A stretch of DNA of 64,000 nucleotides, taken from contig CAZFIV010000016.1 of NCBI GenBank assembly GCA_964519665.1, forward strand, positions 33,730 through 97,729, in the 5' to 3' direction. The translations under genes were made by a program, and so were the position numbers. Below the pieces are notes generated by a model that did no database searches, was not told the origin of the DNA, and saw nothing but the letters and a program-made list of their open reading frames with translations. Every line of letters starts with the position of its first letter. Within the stretch, counting starts at the first letter, position 1. This document shows positions 10,601 to 18,730 of the stretch, piece by piece. Source of the DNA: JANQQN01 sp964519665 (GTDB lineage Bacteria > Myxococcota > Kuafuiibacteriia > Kuafuiibacteriales > Kuafuiibacteriaceae).

Positions 10601-10904
10601 CGCCGTAAGCACGCTGTCGGTGGGAACCCAGGAGCAGCTGGCCACGCTGTTTCGCATCACCGTGGCCGAGCAACTCGGAACGACCCTGGTGCTCGACGAC
10701 CACTTGACGCAGACGGACCCGTCCCGGAATGCGTGGTTTCGGCGGCTCCTGCGAGACCGAGCGCGGCATTGCCAGATCATCGTGCTGACGTGTCGCCCGT
10801 CGGACTACCTCGATCAGCCGGAGGTGGAAACAGCCCCCGAAGCTTCGATCGTTCGGGGGATCGACATGGCGCAGCTCGTCGAACGGAGCCGCTACGAACG
10901 TTGA
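7653..10904 (+). CDS. Rad50/SbcC-like SMC-type ATPase
   Basis: 1083 residues, start GTG overlapping the previous stop (GTGA). The N-terminal head has Walker A GPNDLGKST (30-38). The C-terminal head has the signature LSVGTQEQ (about 988-995) and Walker B/D-loop TTLVLDDHLTQTD (about 1010-1022). Between them lie two long coiled-coil arms. No CxxC zinc hook is found; the arms are broken instead by a small globular stretch around residues 500-570 (including VSEGITTFECHREV). The Walker B ends DD-H rather than DE, as in YhaN-like relatives. With the Mre11-like partner it should form a DNA-end-sensing nuclease complex; the helicase upstream is the unusual third member. Confidence 0.85.
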   Translation: MRLIRVDVAHFGCIRRASVELGPGLNVLYGPNDLGKSTFGRAIRAGLLLPHTSAQASDFVEWDSDEKPVVKLTLQLPSGRFWRIEKRFGGGSGGSSLLYESSDRQTFSVLKKGREVDEEIRTTLQWGIASPASKGAPRGLPTSFLATVLLGEQTDVAGILDRTLEADTDESGRLQLTAALAAFAQDPLFKTVLDEAQEKVDEAFTSKGGKRRGRTSPFQLVTDEVKRVQAHFQEIQRSVEESRAAQRSVTELGEDLTRRQEALDAAIEAHRALASVSAQQSERRRLEAARATALDQLEAQQRQVVQLVTDEEKLDEIHVTLAAAKAQHATAVAEQAAAMEAERAAEDGYRRAQSLEARQQRQLERSELEKKQLTLQAERKAAEMELEATQRVEAAVAEVAQLTEQHARAAARHESERRQVATLADRYRVLERTRRVATVARQVARWQQMRAEVRELRAVQAARDETRQQAEQRRTEAIELLDGISPALPTTETVEAMRDLERELHRAEASLGGELAVTIERLGDTPLVARADGRSQRVSEGITTFECHREVQIEVGRTARISVTAATRSALNHAQALRDRWASEVMPLLAQHGHSELSALESDVRAAERIRGRATALKAEADQLDAQARWRSEALARLPELERARDDLDAAIDPGLRAEAEAQLKARPGSQLQLQLDNEPDSPEAFEAKVSAELEQADADHRSAQDRLQRLLTESSILEERLASARRAVEDLGGAPPGGPRPKRRAELETHLAQLRADEAMVKAQLDAAGSAVDAEVTQAEQRLEAARAASTRAAEVASTAEARVDELQQQADRLAGAVDAQRHVVATLDIDARRRAVEVLDAQLAGLPAADPPVTDDDLAAGESRVRAAQRACDLTRDELHKAQGVFQAVGGQVVHEREEEAREALRIAAQKEKDVELEYEAWRLLVQKLREAENTEGRHLGEALSQPITERFAELTQDRYGRLEVAADLRTHGLRVAGGIRAVSTLSVGTQEQLATLFRITVAEQLGTTLVLDDHLTQTDPSRNAWFRRLLRDRARHCQIIVLTCRPSDYLDQPEVETAPEASIVRGIDMAQLVERSRYER

Positions 10905-11106
10905 TCCCAGGGTTCAGATGCGCTCGCCCTCGCATTTCTTCCCACCGCCGAACAGCGTTCGGTCTCGGCATCAAATCTCACACCATTGGTGCGCTCGCGT
11001 CGTTTCGATGCCGACGAGCTGTGACAAAACCGTCGATGTTCGGCTGCCCCGCCACTTATCACACCTGCCGACGGGAAGCAGACCGACACGAAGGAGTCTT
11101 CGTTTC

Positions 11107-14100
11107 ATGCGATTTCCAGAAGTAGCGTTAGCGGCCGGAGTTGCCGCCTCATTGGGCTTGGCGTTGTATGCCGGTTCTCTGAATACGTCAGAGCCGGTCG
11201 CCCTCGCACCCGTTATCAACTTCACCCCGCCCGGCTCGAGCCCCATTGCGATCAACGAGTTTCGTCGCGGACCGGACGGCGAACAGTTCTTCGAGCTCGC
11301 CGGCGATCCCAACACTTCGCTGGCCGGCCTGACCCTGATCATCCTTTCCGGTGAGTTCAACCCCGGCCAGGTCGACGTCGTGGTCGACCTCAGCGCTTTC
11401 ACCATCCAGGCCGACGGCCTGTTCGCGTTCGGCGACCCGACCGTGAGCACGGGAACGCTCGACGCGACCGGTCTTTTCGATCCGTTCGGCAGACCGACCA
11501 CCTATATGCTCGTTCGCAACTTCACGGGTACCGAAAGACTGGACCTAGACATCAACGACGACGGGATCCTCGACATCGTTCCCTTCGACGAGGTTCTGGA
11601 CTCCGTGTCGATCATCGACGGCGACTCCAACGTCGACTTCAACTACAGCGCCAACGCGGTCCTGGGCCCCGACAACAGCTTCACGCCGGCCCACGTCTAC
11701 CGTTCCCCAAACCGAATCGGTGCATTCCAACCGGGTAGTTTCAGCAGCCTCGGCGTTGATACGCCCGGTGCCGCCAACATTCTGGGCGCACCTTCGCTCA
11801 CCGCCATCCAGGCCGTGCAAGGCTCCACGCCGCCCGACGGCAACCCGGATAACGACGACAGCCCCGTTAGCGGCGACGTGGTCACAATCCGAGGCGTCGT
11901 GACCGGCGACTTCCAGCCCGGCGCCGGCGACAACGGCGAGCTCCGCGGCTTCTACGTGCAAGAGGAGGAAGCGGACGCGGACACCAACCCCAACACTTCA
12001 GAGGGCATCTTCGTGTTCTGGGAGGACCTCGACGTCGAGGTGGGCGATATCGTGGAGGTGACCGGGACCGTGGTTGAGTTCTTCGGCCTCACCGAAATCA
12101 CCAACGTTACCGCCATCACCCGCCTCAACACCGGGGCTCCGCTGCCGCGACCGGTCGAGATCACCCTGCCCACCGGTTTTGCAGTCTTGAACGCCGACGG
12201 CGAGCTGATCGCCGACCTCGAGAACTATGAGGGTATGCTCGTGCGATTCCCGGACGTCCTGGAGGTCACCGAGCTGTTCCGGCTCGACGAGTTCGGTGAA
12301 ATGCGGCTCGCCCAGGGCGGCCGATTCTTTCAGTTCACGCAGAACAACGCACCGAGCACCACGGGCTTCGCCGATCATCTCGACGACCTCGCCCGCCGCA
12401 ACGTGTTCCTCGATGACGGTTCAACCGAACAGTTTCCGTTCCTGATCCGATACCCATTCCCCGGCCTGTCGGCGAGCAACCCGGTGCGCATGGGGGATCA
12501 AGTGGTCGGACTGACGGGTATCCTTCACTTCTCCCGCGGTCAGGGCGGCCGCGGCGACGAGGCCTACCGCCTCATGCCGACCGTCGAGCCCCACTTCTTG
12601 GCCAACCCGCGACCAGCCCTTCCGGACGTCGGAGGCAATCTGAAGGTCGCGAGCTTCAACGTCCTCAACTTCTTCACCACCGTGGCCGACGGGTCGAGCA
12701 CCTGCTTCCAACGCGACAGCTTATCGGCGGGCAACTGCCGGGGAGCCGAGTCGGAGGCCGAACTGACCCGACAGCGCCAAAAGCTCATCACCGCCATGGT
12801 CGAGATCGACGCCGACATCTATGGCTTGATCGAGCTCGAGAACGACGCCAACGAAGGTGACAACAGCTCGGTCGCCGACCTGGCCCGATCTCTCAGCGCG
12901 GACGAAACCAGCTGCAGGGCCGGCTTCGACTACGTTCGCACCGACAGCCGGGTTGGCGATGACGCGATCGCGGTGGGCATCATCTTCTGCACCAGCAGCG
13001 TGGCCCGCGCACCCGGAAGCGCCCCCGCCATCCTGACCGACGCCGACCTGCCAGGCTTGAATCTGGGCTTCACGGGGCCGGTCTTCAACGGCGACGACAC
13101 CAGCCGGTCGCCTCTCGCGGCCAGCTTCATCGACTTGAGGAACGACGGCGTCTTGACCGTCGTCGTCAACCACTTCAAGTCGAAGGGCGGCAGCGGCATC
13201 GGCGACGACGCCAATGCGAACGACGGCGCCGGCGCGTTCAACGGCACCCGAACCCGCTCGTCGCAGGCGCTCAACGCCTGGTTGGGCACCGACCCGACCA
13301 ACAGCGGCAGCTCGAACGTCCTGATCATCGGCGACCTCAACGCCTACCCGCAGGAGACCCCGATTACGACCCTGGAAGATGCCGGGTGGGTCAACCTGCT
13401 CGAAGCCAACAACGCGCTCGAGTACTCGTTCGTGTTCGACGCGCAGGCGGGTACGCTCGACTACGCGTTCGCGAGCACCGACTTGGCCCCGCGGGTCACC
13501 GGAGTCGTCGAGTGGCATAGCAACGCCGATGAAGCCGACGGCCTCGACTACAACCTGAGCAACGGCCGTGATCCCGCGATCTTCGACGGCACCGATCCAT
13601 ACCGAGCTTCGGACCACGACCCGGTCGTGGTCGGCCTGAATCTCAGCGAGCCTCCGGTGTTCAGCGAGGACTTCAGCAGCGGTGACCTCGGCGATATGGA
13701 GGCCATCGACCGCGGCAGTAACGCCGACTGGGAGTTCCGGGCCGAGCAGCCCAGCACCTCTGATGACCGCCCGTCGGCCCGCATGAATGCCTTTACGGGC
13801 AATGAAGACAGCAGAGACTGGCTGATCACCCCCGACCTGTCCATCCCGGTCAGCGGCTCGACCTCGCTCACCTTCGATAGCTTTGTCGCCTTCTCTGGAG
13901 GCGACTTCCAGGTGTTCGTGCTCCGAAACTACGCCGGCGACCCGGACACGGCGGACCAAGACCTGCTGACATTCAACAAGCCGAACGATAACAGCCGAAA
14001 CTGGACGGAGTCGGGCACCGTCGACCTGAGCGCGTACGCGGGCACGTCGATCCGCATTGGCTTCCTGTACACGGGTAGTCCGGGTGGCGACGGCGCCGAG

Positions 14101-15939
14101 TGGTTCGTGACCAACATCCGGGTCGAGAACTCCTCCGCCCTTAGCCTCCGCCTGACTTCGAGCGCCGACCGGGTCCGCGTCGGCCAGTCGATCGACTTTG
14201 GGGCCACCCCTCAGGGTGGCGTCGCGCCCTACACCTTCGGCTGGGACTTTGGCGATACCACGACCAGCAGCGCCCAGAACCCGAGCCACGCCTACACGAG
14301 GGCGGGGACCTTCGTGGTCACGTCGTCGGTGACCGACGCCACCGCCGCCACGGTCACCGTCCGCAGGGAGGTCGTCGTCGTGCCCGTGGTCAGCGAGAAC
14401 ATCCCGACCCTGGCCGGCGAGATGCGGGTGGCGAGCTTCAATGCCTCCCTGAACCGGAACAATGCCGGCGATTTGGCCGCCCAGCTCAGCGACCCCACGA
14501 TCGACCCCGAATTCACCGTCCGGGCGCAGCAGATCGCGGAGATCATTCAACGCGTCCGCCCGACGGTTGTGCTGATCAACGAGTTCGACTACGACGCTGA
14601 CGGCGCCGCGGCGAACACCTTCCGCTCAGACTACCTCCAGGTTTCTCAGAACGGAGCCGTGCCGATCACCTACGACTACGTATACCAAGCCCCGTCGAAC
14701 ACCGGCATCGCGTCGGGCTTCGACCTCGACAACAACGGCAGCGTTGGCGGCTCGGGTGACGCCTTCGGCTTCGGCTCGTTCCCCGGCCAGTTCGGGATGC
14801 TGATCCTGTCGCAGCACCCGATCGACACCGCCAACGTCCGCACCTTCCAGAACTTCTTGTGGAACGACATGCCGGGAGCCCTCTTGCCGATCACCCCGGG
14901 CGAAGGCCCGGGCTCCGGAGAGTCGTGGTTCTCGGACGATGAGCTCGGCGTGGTGCGACTGTCTTCGAAGAGCCACTGGGACGTCCCAGTCACCGTGAAC
15001 GGCGTGACTGTGCACATCCTGGCCGGTCACCCCACGCCGCCGGTCTTCGACGACGGAACGCGAACTTTCGACGGGGTGGTCAACGCGGTCGACCAAAACG
15101 GCCTCCGAAACCACGACGAAATCCGCTTCTGGGCGGACTACGTGACCCCGGGTCGCGGCGACTACATCTACGACGACGCGGGCAACATGGGCGGTCTCGG
15201 CAGCGGTCAGCGCTTCGTGATCGTCGGTGACTACAACGCGGATCCGTTCGACGGCGACAGCACCGCCGACGCGGCGGTGCAGTTCACCAACAACCCGGTC
15301 ATCGACAACTCGTTCGTACCCTCCAGCCGCGGTGGCGCCGAGCAGGCGGCCATCCAAGGCAGCATCAACGACGAGCACATCGGCAACCCGGCTTTCGACA
15401 CTTCGGACTTCGGTGAGCCTGTTCCGGGCAACCTGCGCGTCGACTACGCGCTGCCCTCGAAGTTCGGCCTCAACGTGCTCAACGCGGGCGTGTTCTGGCC
15501 GAACGAAGGTGACCCGCTCTTCGATCTGACCCTGGCCAGCGACCACCGCCTGGTCTACGTCGACCTCGACTTCACCAACCAGGGCACCATCGTGAGCTCG
15601 ACGGCCGAAGCCGCCGGCGCGAACTGCGCCGACGGTGGCTTCCGCTTCGACATCGGCCGTGACCTCAACGGCAACGGCCAGCTCGACCCCGGCGAAATCG
15701 AGACCACCGAGTACGCCTGCAACGGCGCACAAGGTCCCGAAGGTCCGGCGGGTGCGCAGGGACCGGCGGGCGCGCAGGGACCAGCGGGTGCGCAGGGACC
15801 GACGGGTCCGCAGGGACCAGCGGGTGCGCAGGGTCCGGCCGGCCCCCAAGGTGAGCGGGGTGAAAGCGGCGCCGCCGGCCCGCTTCTGCTCATCCTCGGT
15901 GGCCTCGCGCTCTGGCTCCGCCAGCGCCGCCACGCCTGA
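11107..15939 (+). CDS. Secreted dual-domain extracellular nuclease (ExeM-like)
   Basis: 1610 residues from ATG 11107, which has AAGGAG about 10 bases upstream and opens a signal peptide (VALAAGVAASLGLALYAGS). Domains in order: lamin-tail-like (about 40-190); OB-like region seen in ExeM/NucA nucleases (about 240-390); endonuclease/exonuclease/phosphatase domain 1 (about 510-837: VASFNVLN, ELEND, NHFKSKG, GDLNAYP, SDHDPV); jelly-roll domain (840-1005); PKD (about 1008-1090); a second such nuclease domain (about 1104-1484: VASFNAS, GDYNADP, SDHRLV); a Ca-type DLNGNGQLDPGE motif; about 16 collagen-like Gly-X-Y triplets; and a Gly-rich, hydrophobic, Arg-ending tail (GAAGPLLLILGG to RQRRHA). The tail resembles GlyGly-CTERM, and a rhombosortase gene is adjacent. 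Probable role: extracellular DNA degradation or phosphate scavenging. Confidence 0.85.
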   Translation: MRFPEVALAAGVAASLGLALYAGSLNTSEPVALAPVINFTPPGSSPIAINEFRRGPDGEQFFELAGDPNTSLAGLTLIILSGEFNPGQVDVVVDLSAFTIQADGLFAFGDPTVSTGTLDATGLFDPFGRPTTYMLVRNFTGTERLDLDINDDGILDIVPFDEVLDSVSIIDGDSNVDFNYSANAVLGPDNSFTPAHVYRSPNRIGAFQPGSFSSLGVDTPGAANILGAPSLTAIQAVQGSTPPDGNPDNDDSPVSGDVVTIRGVVTGDFQPGAGDNGELRGFYVQEEEADADTNPNTSEGIFVFWEDLDVEVGDIVEVTGTVVEFFGLTEITNVTAITRLNTGAPLPRPVEITLPTGFAVLNADGELIADLENYEGMLVRFPDVLEVTELFRLDEFGEMRLAQGGRFFQFTQNNAPSTTGFADHLDDLARRNVFLDDGSTEQFPFLIRYPFPGLSASNPVRMGDQVVGLTGILHFSRGQGGRGDEAYRLMPTVEPHFLANPRPALPDVGGNLKVASFNVLNFFTTVADGSSTCFQRDSLSAGNCRGAESEAELTRQRQKLITAMVEIDADIYGLIELENDANEGDNSSVADLARSLSADETSCRAGFDYVRTDSRVGDDAIAVGIIFCTSSVARAPGSAPAILTDADLPGLNLGFTGPVFNGDDTSRSPLAASFIDLRNDGVLTVVVNHFKSKGGSGIGDDANANDGAGAFNGTRTRSSQALNAWLGTDPTNSGSSNVLIIGDLNAYPQETPITTLEDAGWVNLLEANNALEYSFVFDAQAGTLDYAFASTDLAPRVTGVVEWHSNADEADGLDYNLSNGRDPAIFDGTDPYRASDHDPVVVGLNLSEPPVFSEDFSSGDLGDMEAIDRGSNADWEFRAEQPSTSDDRPSARMNAFTGNEDSRDWLITPDLSIPVSGSTSLTFDSFVAFSGGDFQVFVLRNYAGDPDTADQDLLTFNKPNDNSRNWTESGTVDLSAYAGTSIRIGFLYTGSPGGDGAEWFVTNIRVENSSALSLRLTSSADRVRVGQSIDFGATPQGGVAPYTFGWDFGDTTTSSAQNPSHAYTRAGTFVVTSSVTDATAATVTVRREVVVVPVVSENIPTLAGEMRVASFNASLNRNNAGDLAAQLSDPTIDPEFTVRAQQIAEIIQRVRPTVVLINEFDYDADGAAANTFRSDYLQVSQNGAVPITYDYVYQAPSNTGIASGFDLDNNGSVGGSGDAFGFGSFPGQFGMLILSQHPIDTANVRTFQNFLWNDMPGALLPITPGEGPGSGESWFSDDELGVVRLSSKSHWDVPVTVNGVTVHILAGHPTPPVFDDGTRTFDGVVNAVDQNGLRNHDEIRFWADYVTPGRGDYIYDDAGNMGGLGSGQRFVIVGDYNADPFDGDSTADAAVQFTNNPVIDNSFVPSSRGGAEQAAIQGSINDEHIGNPAFDTSDFGEPVPGNLRVDYALPSKFGLNVLNAGVFWPNEGDPLFDLTLASDHRLVYVDLDFTNQGTIVSSTAEAAGANCADGGFRFDIGRDLNGNGQLDPGEIETTEYACNGAQGPEGPAGAQGPAGAQGPAGAQGPTGPQGPAGAQGPAGPQGERGESGAAGPLLLILGGLALWLRQRRHA
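15727..15870 (+). repeat. Collagen-like Gly-X-Y coding repeat
   Basis: A run of near-identical 9-bp and 18-bp units encoding GPAGAQ-type triplets within the large nuclease gene. It sits between the Ca-motif domain and the membrane-sorting tail, so it probably acts as a stalk. Such arrays vary in length by slippage; codons are nearly identical between copies (ggtgcgcagggaccgg-like), which points to recent expansion. Confidence 0.85.
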
Positions 15940-15955
15940 TTTCGTCCAATACCCC

Positions 15956-16663
15956 CTACATCCTACCTGACTCGCGGGTCGCGTCTTCCGGGGCGTGGCC
16001 CGCGCCCTCCTCTATCGACGAATACCGCCCCTTCGCGCCCGCCGGGAGAGGCGCCGAGGTCCGTTTGATGAGCCTCCATAGAACCGCGGCCACCACACCG
16101 CCGATGGAGCCGTACACGTGCGCCGGGGCGAGCACCGAGCCGCCGACGAGCGCCTCGGTCGTCGCGGGCGTCCCCAGCCAAAGGTCTCGAGCCAGCTTCA
16201 GGCTCAACCCGATCGCGAACAGAGCGCTCCATCCGGGCCGACGAGGCCCCTCCAGGACGATCGCCCCCGCCAACAGACCGTACAGCACCCCCGAAAAGCC
16301 GACGTACCAGTCGACATCGGGGTGTCCGACCAACACCCCGATGTCCACCCCGACGACGCTCCCGAGCATGAGCCCGGCGAAGATCCATGGTCGCCGCAAG
16401 TCCGGGAACAAGGCCACGAACACCGCCAAGGTGGCGACATTCAGCAGCCCGTGGGACCACGTCAGATGGACCCAATGCCCGGTCAGCAAACGCCACGGTT
16501 CACTGAAGACCGTGCTCGCCTGCAGTCGAAGCGATTGCACGACCGCTATGCCCCCGGCCTGCAGAGCCAGAGTCACGCCGCCGCACACCGCCACGGTTCC
16601 GACGTGTTGAAAGACCCGTTGCCCGAGTTGCCCACCGGGACCTGGGGGGTCGAGGCTTCGCAC
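15956..16663 (-). CDS. rrtA: Rhombosortase-type intramembrane serine protease
   Basis: 235 residues with about six membrane helices. Rhomboid/rhombosortase hallmarks: WRLLTGHWVHLTWSHGLLN (loop with the His-x-x-x-x-His/Asn pattern), the catalytic Ser in GFSGVLYG, and the catalytic His in PAHVYGSIGG. Rhombosortases cleave GlyGly-CTERM tails of exported proteins. Its stop is 17 bp from the convergent stop of the nuclease gene, whose C-terminus looks like such a tail. It lies 26 bp downstream of another membrane-protein gene on the same strand, so the two are likely one operon. A generic rhomboid protease is the alternative; the compact length favours rhombosortase. Confidence 0.75.
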   Translation of the reverse strand: MRSLDPPGPGGQLGQRVFQHVGTVAVCGGVTLALQAGGIAVVQSLRLQASTVFSEPWRLLTGHWVHLTWSHGLLNVATLAVFVALFPDLRRPWIFAGLMLGSVVGVDIGVLVGHPDVDWYVGFSGVLYGLLAGAIVLEGPRRPGWSALFAIGLSLKLARDLWLGTPATTEALVGGSVLAPAHVYGSIGGVVAAVLWRLIKRTSAPLPAGAKGRYSSIEEGAGHAPEDATRESGRM

Positions 16664-16689
16664 GACTTGTGCCAGCGAGCGCGTCGCCC

Positions 16690-17259
16690 TTACTCGGTGT
16701 GCCCCCCAAACGAGAAGTCGCGACGGGCGCCCCGAATCGAAATGATGAACCCGGCGACCACATCGATGCCCGCCATCGCCATGAGCAGGAAAAACGTGGA
16801 GGTCGCAAACCCGGGAATCACGATGAACTCGACCAGGCAGAGCACCAGCACTCCGAGCGACAGGGCATGATTTGTGATCACCGGCCCATCGTGCGAAGTC
16901 GATCGAACCAGCTCAATGAACAGCAAGGCGAGCCCGATCATGAGAAACAGGTCACCGAGACTCACCTGCCACGGTTGGCCCGACACCATCCCGATATGAA
17001 AGAGTTCGTCGTTGAGCGCGTGAAAGACCGGGTCGTCGATGCCGGCCACCGTCCCCGGGTCGGCCGCCGCCGCTCCTCCGTCAGGCGCAGTGGCCGTGCC
17101 TGAATCGGGCATGGGGGGCACGTCGGCGCCTTCGCCGGCCCCGGCGGCGCCTTCGCCCTGCGCAGCGGGCGGCTTCGCTGGCGTCGACTCGAACGCATAG
17201 GTCAAGGCGAAGAAGTTGTAGGCGAGCACGACCAGCAATAGGAGGGGGAAGGCTTTCAT
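16690..17259 (-). CDS. Hypothetical membrane protein, four helices
   Basis: 189 residues. A signal-like first helix (KAFPLLLLVVLAYNFFALTY) is followed by a low-complexity Ala/Gly/Pro/Asp segment (about 25-75) that should lie outside the cytoplasm, then three hydrophobic helices. No family recognised. It is 26 bp upstream of the rhombosortase gene on the same strand and may support it, but there is no direct sign of this. Confidence 0.6.
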   Translation of the reverse strand: MKAFPLLLLVVLAYNFFALTYAFESTPAKPPAAQGEGAAGAGEGADVPPMPDSGTATAPDGGAAAADPGTVAGIDDPVFHALNDELFHIGMVSGQPWQVSLGDLFLMIGLALLFIELVRSTSHDGPVITNHALSLGVLVLCLVEFIVIPGFATSTFFLLMAMAGIDVVAGFIISIRGARRDFSFGGHTE

Positions 17260-17488
17260 TATGGAGATCCTCGAGCGCGGGCGAGCCGACGCTCGAAAAG
17301 CGTTAACACGACCGGAGGCGGTCGAAAAGCCCAGTGAGCCCGCCCGAAATCCTTCGCATCGGCGTTCGCTTCAAGGCGAGCGCGTCATTCTCGGCCGGCG
17401 CGGGAGACCCCGCCGCCAAGCAGGCTGACCTGCTAGTAGGTTCTTTTTTGCTCGACAAGACCGTCGGTGCCTCCGTACTCGCAAGCGC

Positions 17489-18232
17489 GTGACGGGCGTT
17501 AAGTTCCGGTGGCCGATTCACGTACGAATGAGCGACCTGGGCGTCGACCAATTCGTGATGGTGCACCGACTCCTCGAATGGTGCCAAGACGCCGCAACCC
17601 TCGCCTCGGCGGCCGTCGGCTATCCGACCGCCCGCTACATCGAGATGGGCGGCGGCTGGTACATCCGACAGATCGTCGCCCTCGTCCCCGGCCGGGTCAC
17701 CTTTGCCGATGACGTCGAGGTCGAAACCTGGGTTTCGGATATTCGACGCTTTCGGAGTCGCCGCGAGTATCTGATTTTCGCCAACGGTGAAGTGGCGGCC
17801 CAAGTGTGTGCCGACTGGATGTTTCTCAAGCTCGACCGGTCCGCGGGCACCGTCCGTCCCTTCCACTTCGATCAACAGATGCTCGCGGCCTTCTTGTCGG
17901 ACCCCGCGGTCGCCGTTGACCCCGACGCCATCCCGAGTTGGCAGACCGAGTTCTCGCCCGTCGGCAGTACAGAACGAACCGCCCATCGGTCCGAGATGGA
18001 TCGCCACGGACACATGAACCACGTGCATTACGCGAGCTGGGTGCTGGACCACGCTCACGCAACCGTGGCCGCCGGTGCACGACCGACGCAGCTGCGCTTG
18101 CAGTACCAAAAAGACGTCCGGCCGGGTCAGACGATCACGCTGGAGCTGGACGCGAACTCGGACACGATTCACCACCGGCTAACCAGGGCCGGTGAGCCGA
18201 TCGCGCGGGCGGTCACCCGATTCGAAGCTTAA
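17489..18232 (+). CDS. Acyl-ACP/acyl-CoA thioesterase-like double-hotdog protein
   Basis: 247 residues from GTG 17489 (an ATG at 17528 is an alternative). The first half matches 4HBT-type hotdog enzymes: DLGVDQFVMVHRLLEWCQDA, then YIRQIVALVPGRVTFADDVEVETWV, typical of acyl-ACP thioesterases. The second half repeats the fold (SEMDRHGHMNHVHYASWVLD, with the D-x-x-x-H-x-N core). It probably releases fatty acids or another acyl group from a carrier thioester in the cytoplasm. Acceptor specificity cannot be judged. It stands alone, with a 229-bp gap upstream and a 498-bp gap downstream. Confidence 0.75.
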   Translation: MTGVKFRWPIHVRMSDLGVDQFVMVHRLLEWCQDAATLASAAVGYPTARYIEMGGGWYIRQIVALVPGRVTFADDVEVETWVSDIRRFRSRREYLIFANGEVAAQVCADWMFLKLDRSAGTVRPFHFDQQMLAAFLSDPAVAVDPDAIPSWQTEFSPVGSTERTAHRSEMDRHGHMNHVHYASWVLDHAHATVAAGARPTQLRLQYQKDVRPGQTITLELDANSDTIHHRLTRAGEPIARAVTRFEA

Positions 18233-18730
18233 GGCGCGCGCTGCGCACCTGCCCCCCGGAGCAGGCGGTCAGGGTAAGCGACGGCATGCTCGGAAACGAC
18301 GGGCACACCAAGCGGGCAGCCCCTCTACGACGTCGTCGTACATGTCTTGGTGGGTCGACCATCGCGACTGCGGCGTCGGTCCCCTCCCGCCCGTAAGATC
18401 TTGGAATCGCAATCGAGTCTCGGACGTAGATGCGAACCTGGTAAGCCGAGCCGACCGGCGGTGACCCCAGCCGAAGGGCGGCGACGCCAAACCAACCGGT
18501 GGTGTCACCACCTCAACGCGTAGTTATGTAGAGGGGTAAGTACCGCCACGCGGGCGGGCACACGGTTCCATTCAAAACATTCCGGGTATCTTCACAATCA
18601 CCTCTGTATTCGCCGGGAGCCTGAAGGCCACGGATCTAAGGACCCACCCGCAAGCCCAAGAGCGCAATTTCGGCGTGACCGGGCGCGCCCAATTGTTCGA
18701 TCGGCTGTACGTCTGTGGTATTCCGAAAAC
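18233..18730. other. Intergenic region with a 15-bp palindrome
   Basis: No convincing gene on either strand; the short ORFs here have shadow-like composition. The one notable element is an interrupted perfect palindrome, GGTGGTG-T-CACCACC, at 18498-18512, which could be an operator for the downstream genes or part of an RNA hairpin. The rest shows nothing I can support. Confidence 0.5.

Noticed and set aside
12721..14550. 609-residue minus-strand ORF
   Set aside because: Antisense to the well-defined nuclease gene with no domain of its own.
11107..15939. MYXO-CTERM tail on the nuclease
   Set aside because: The tail lacks the usual Cys-containing Gly-Cys motif; GlyGly-CTERM-like fits better given the rhombosortase.
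17440..17460. Terminator-like T-run before the thioesterase gene
   Set aside because: The stem (ACCT/AGGT) is only four or five base pairs and no gene upstream on that strand needs it.
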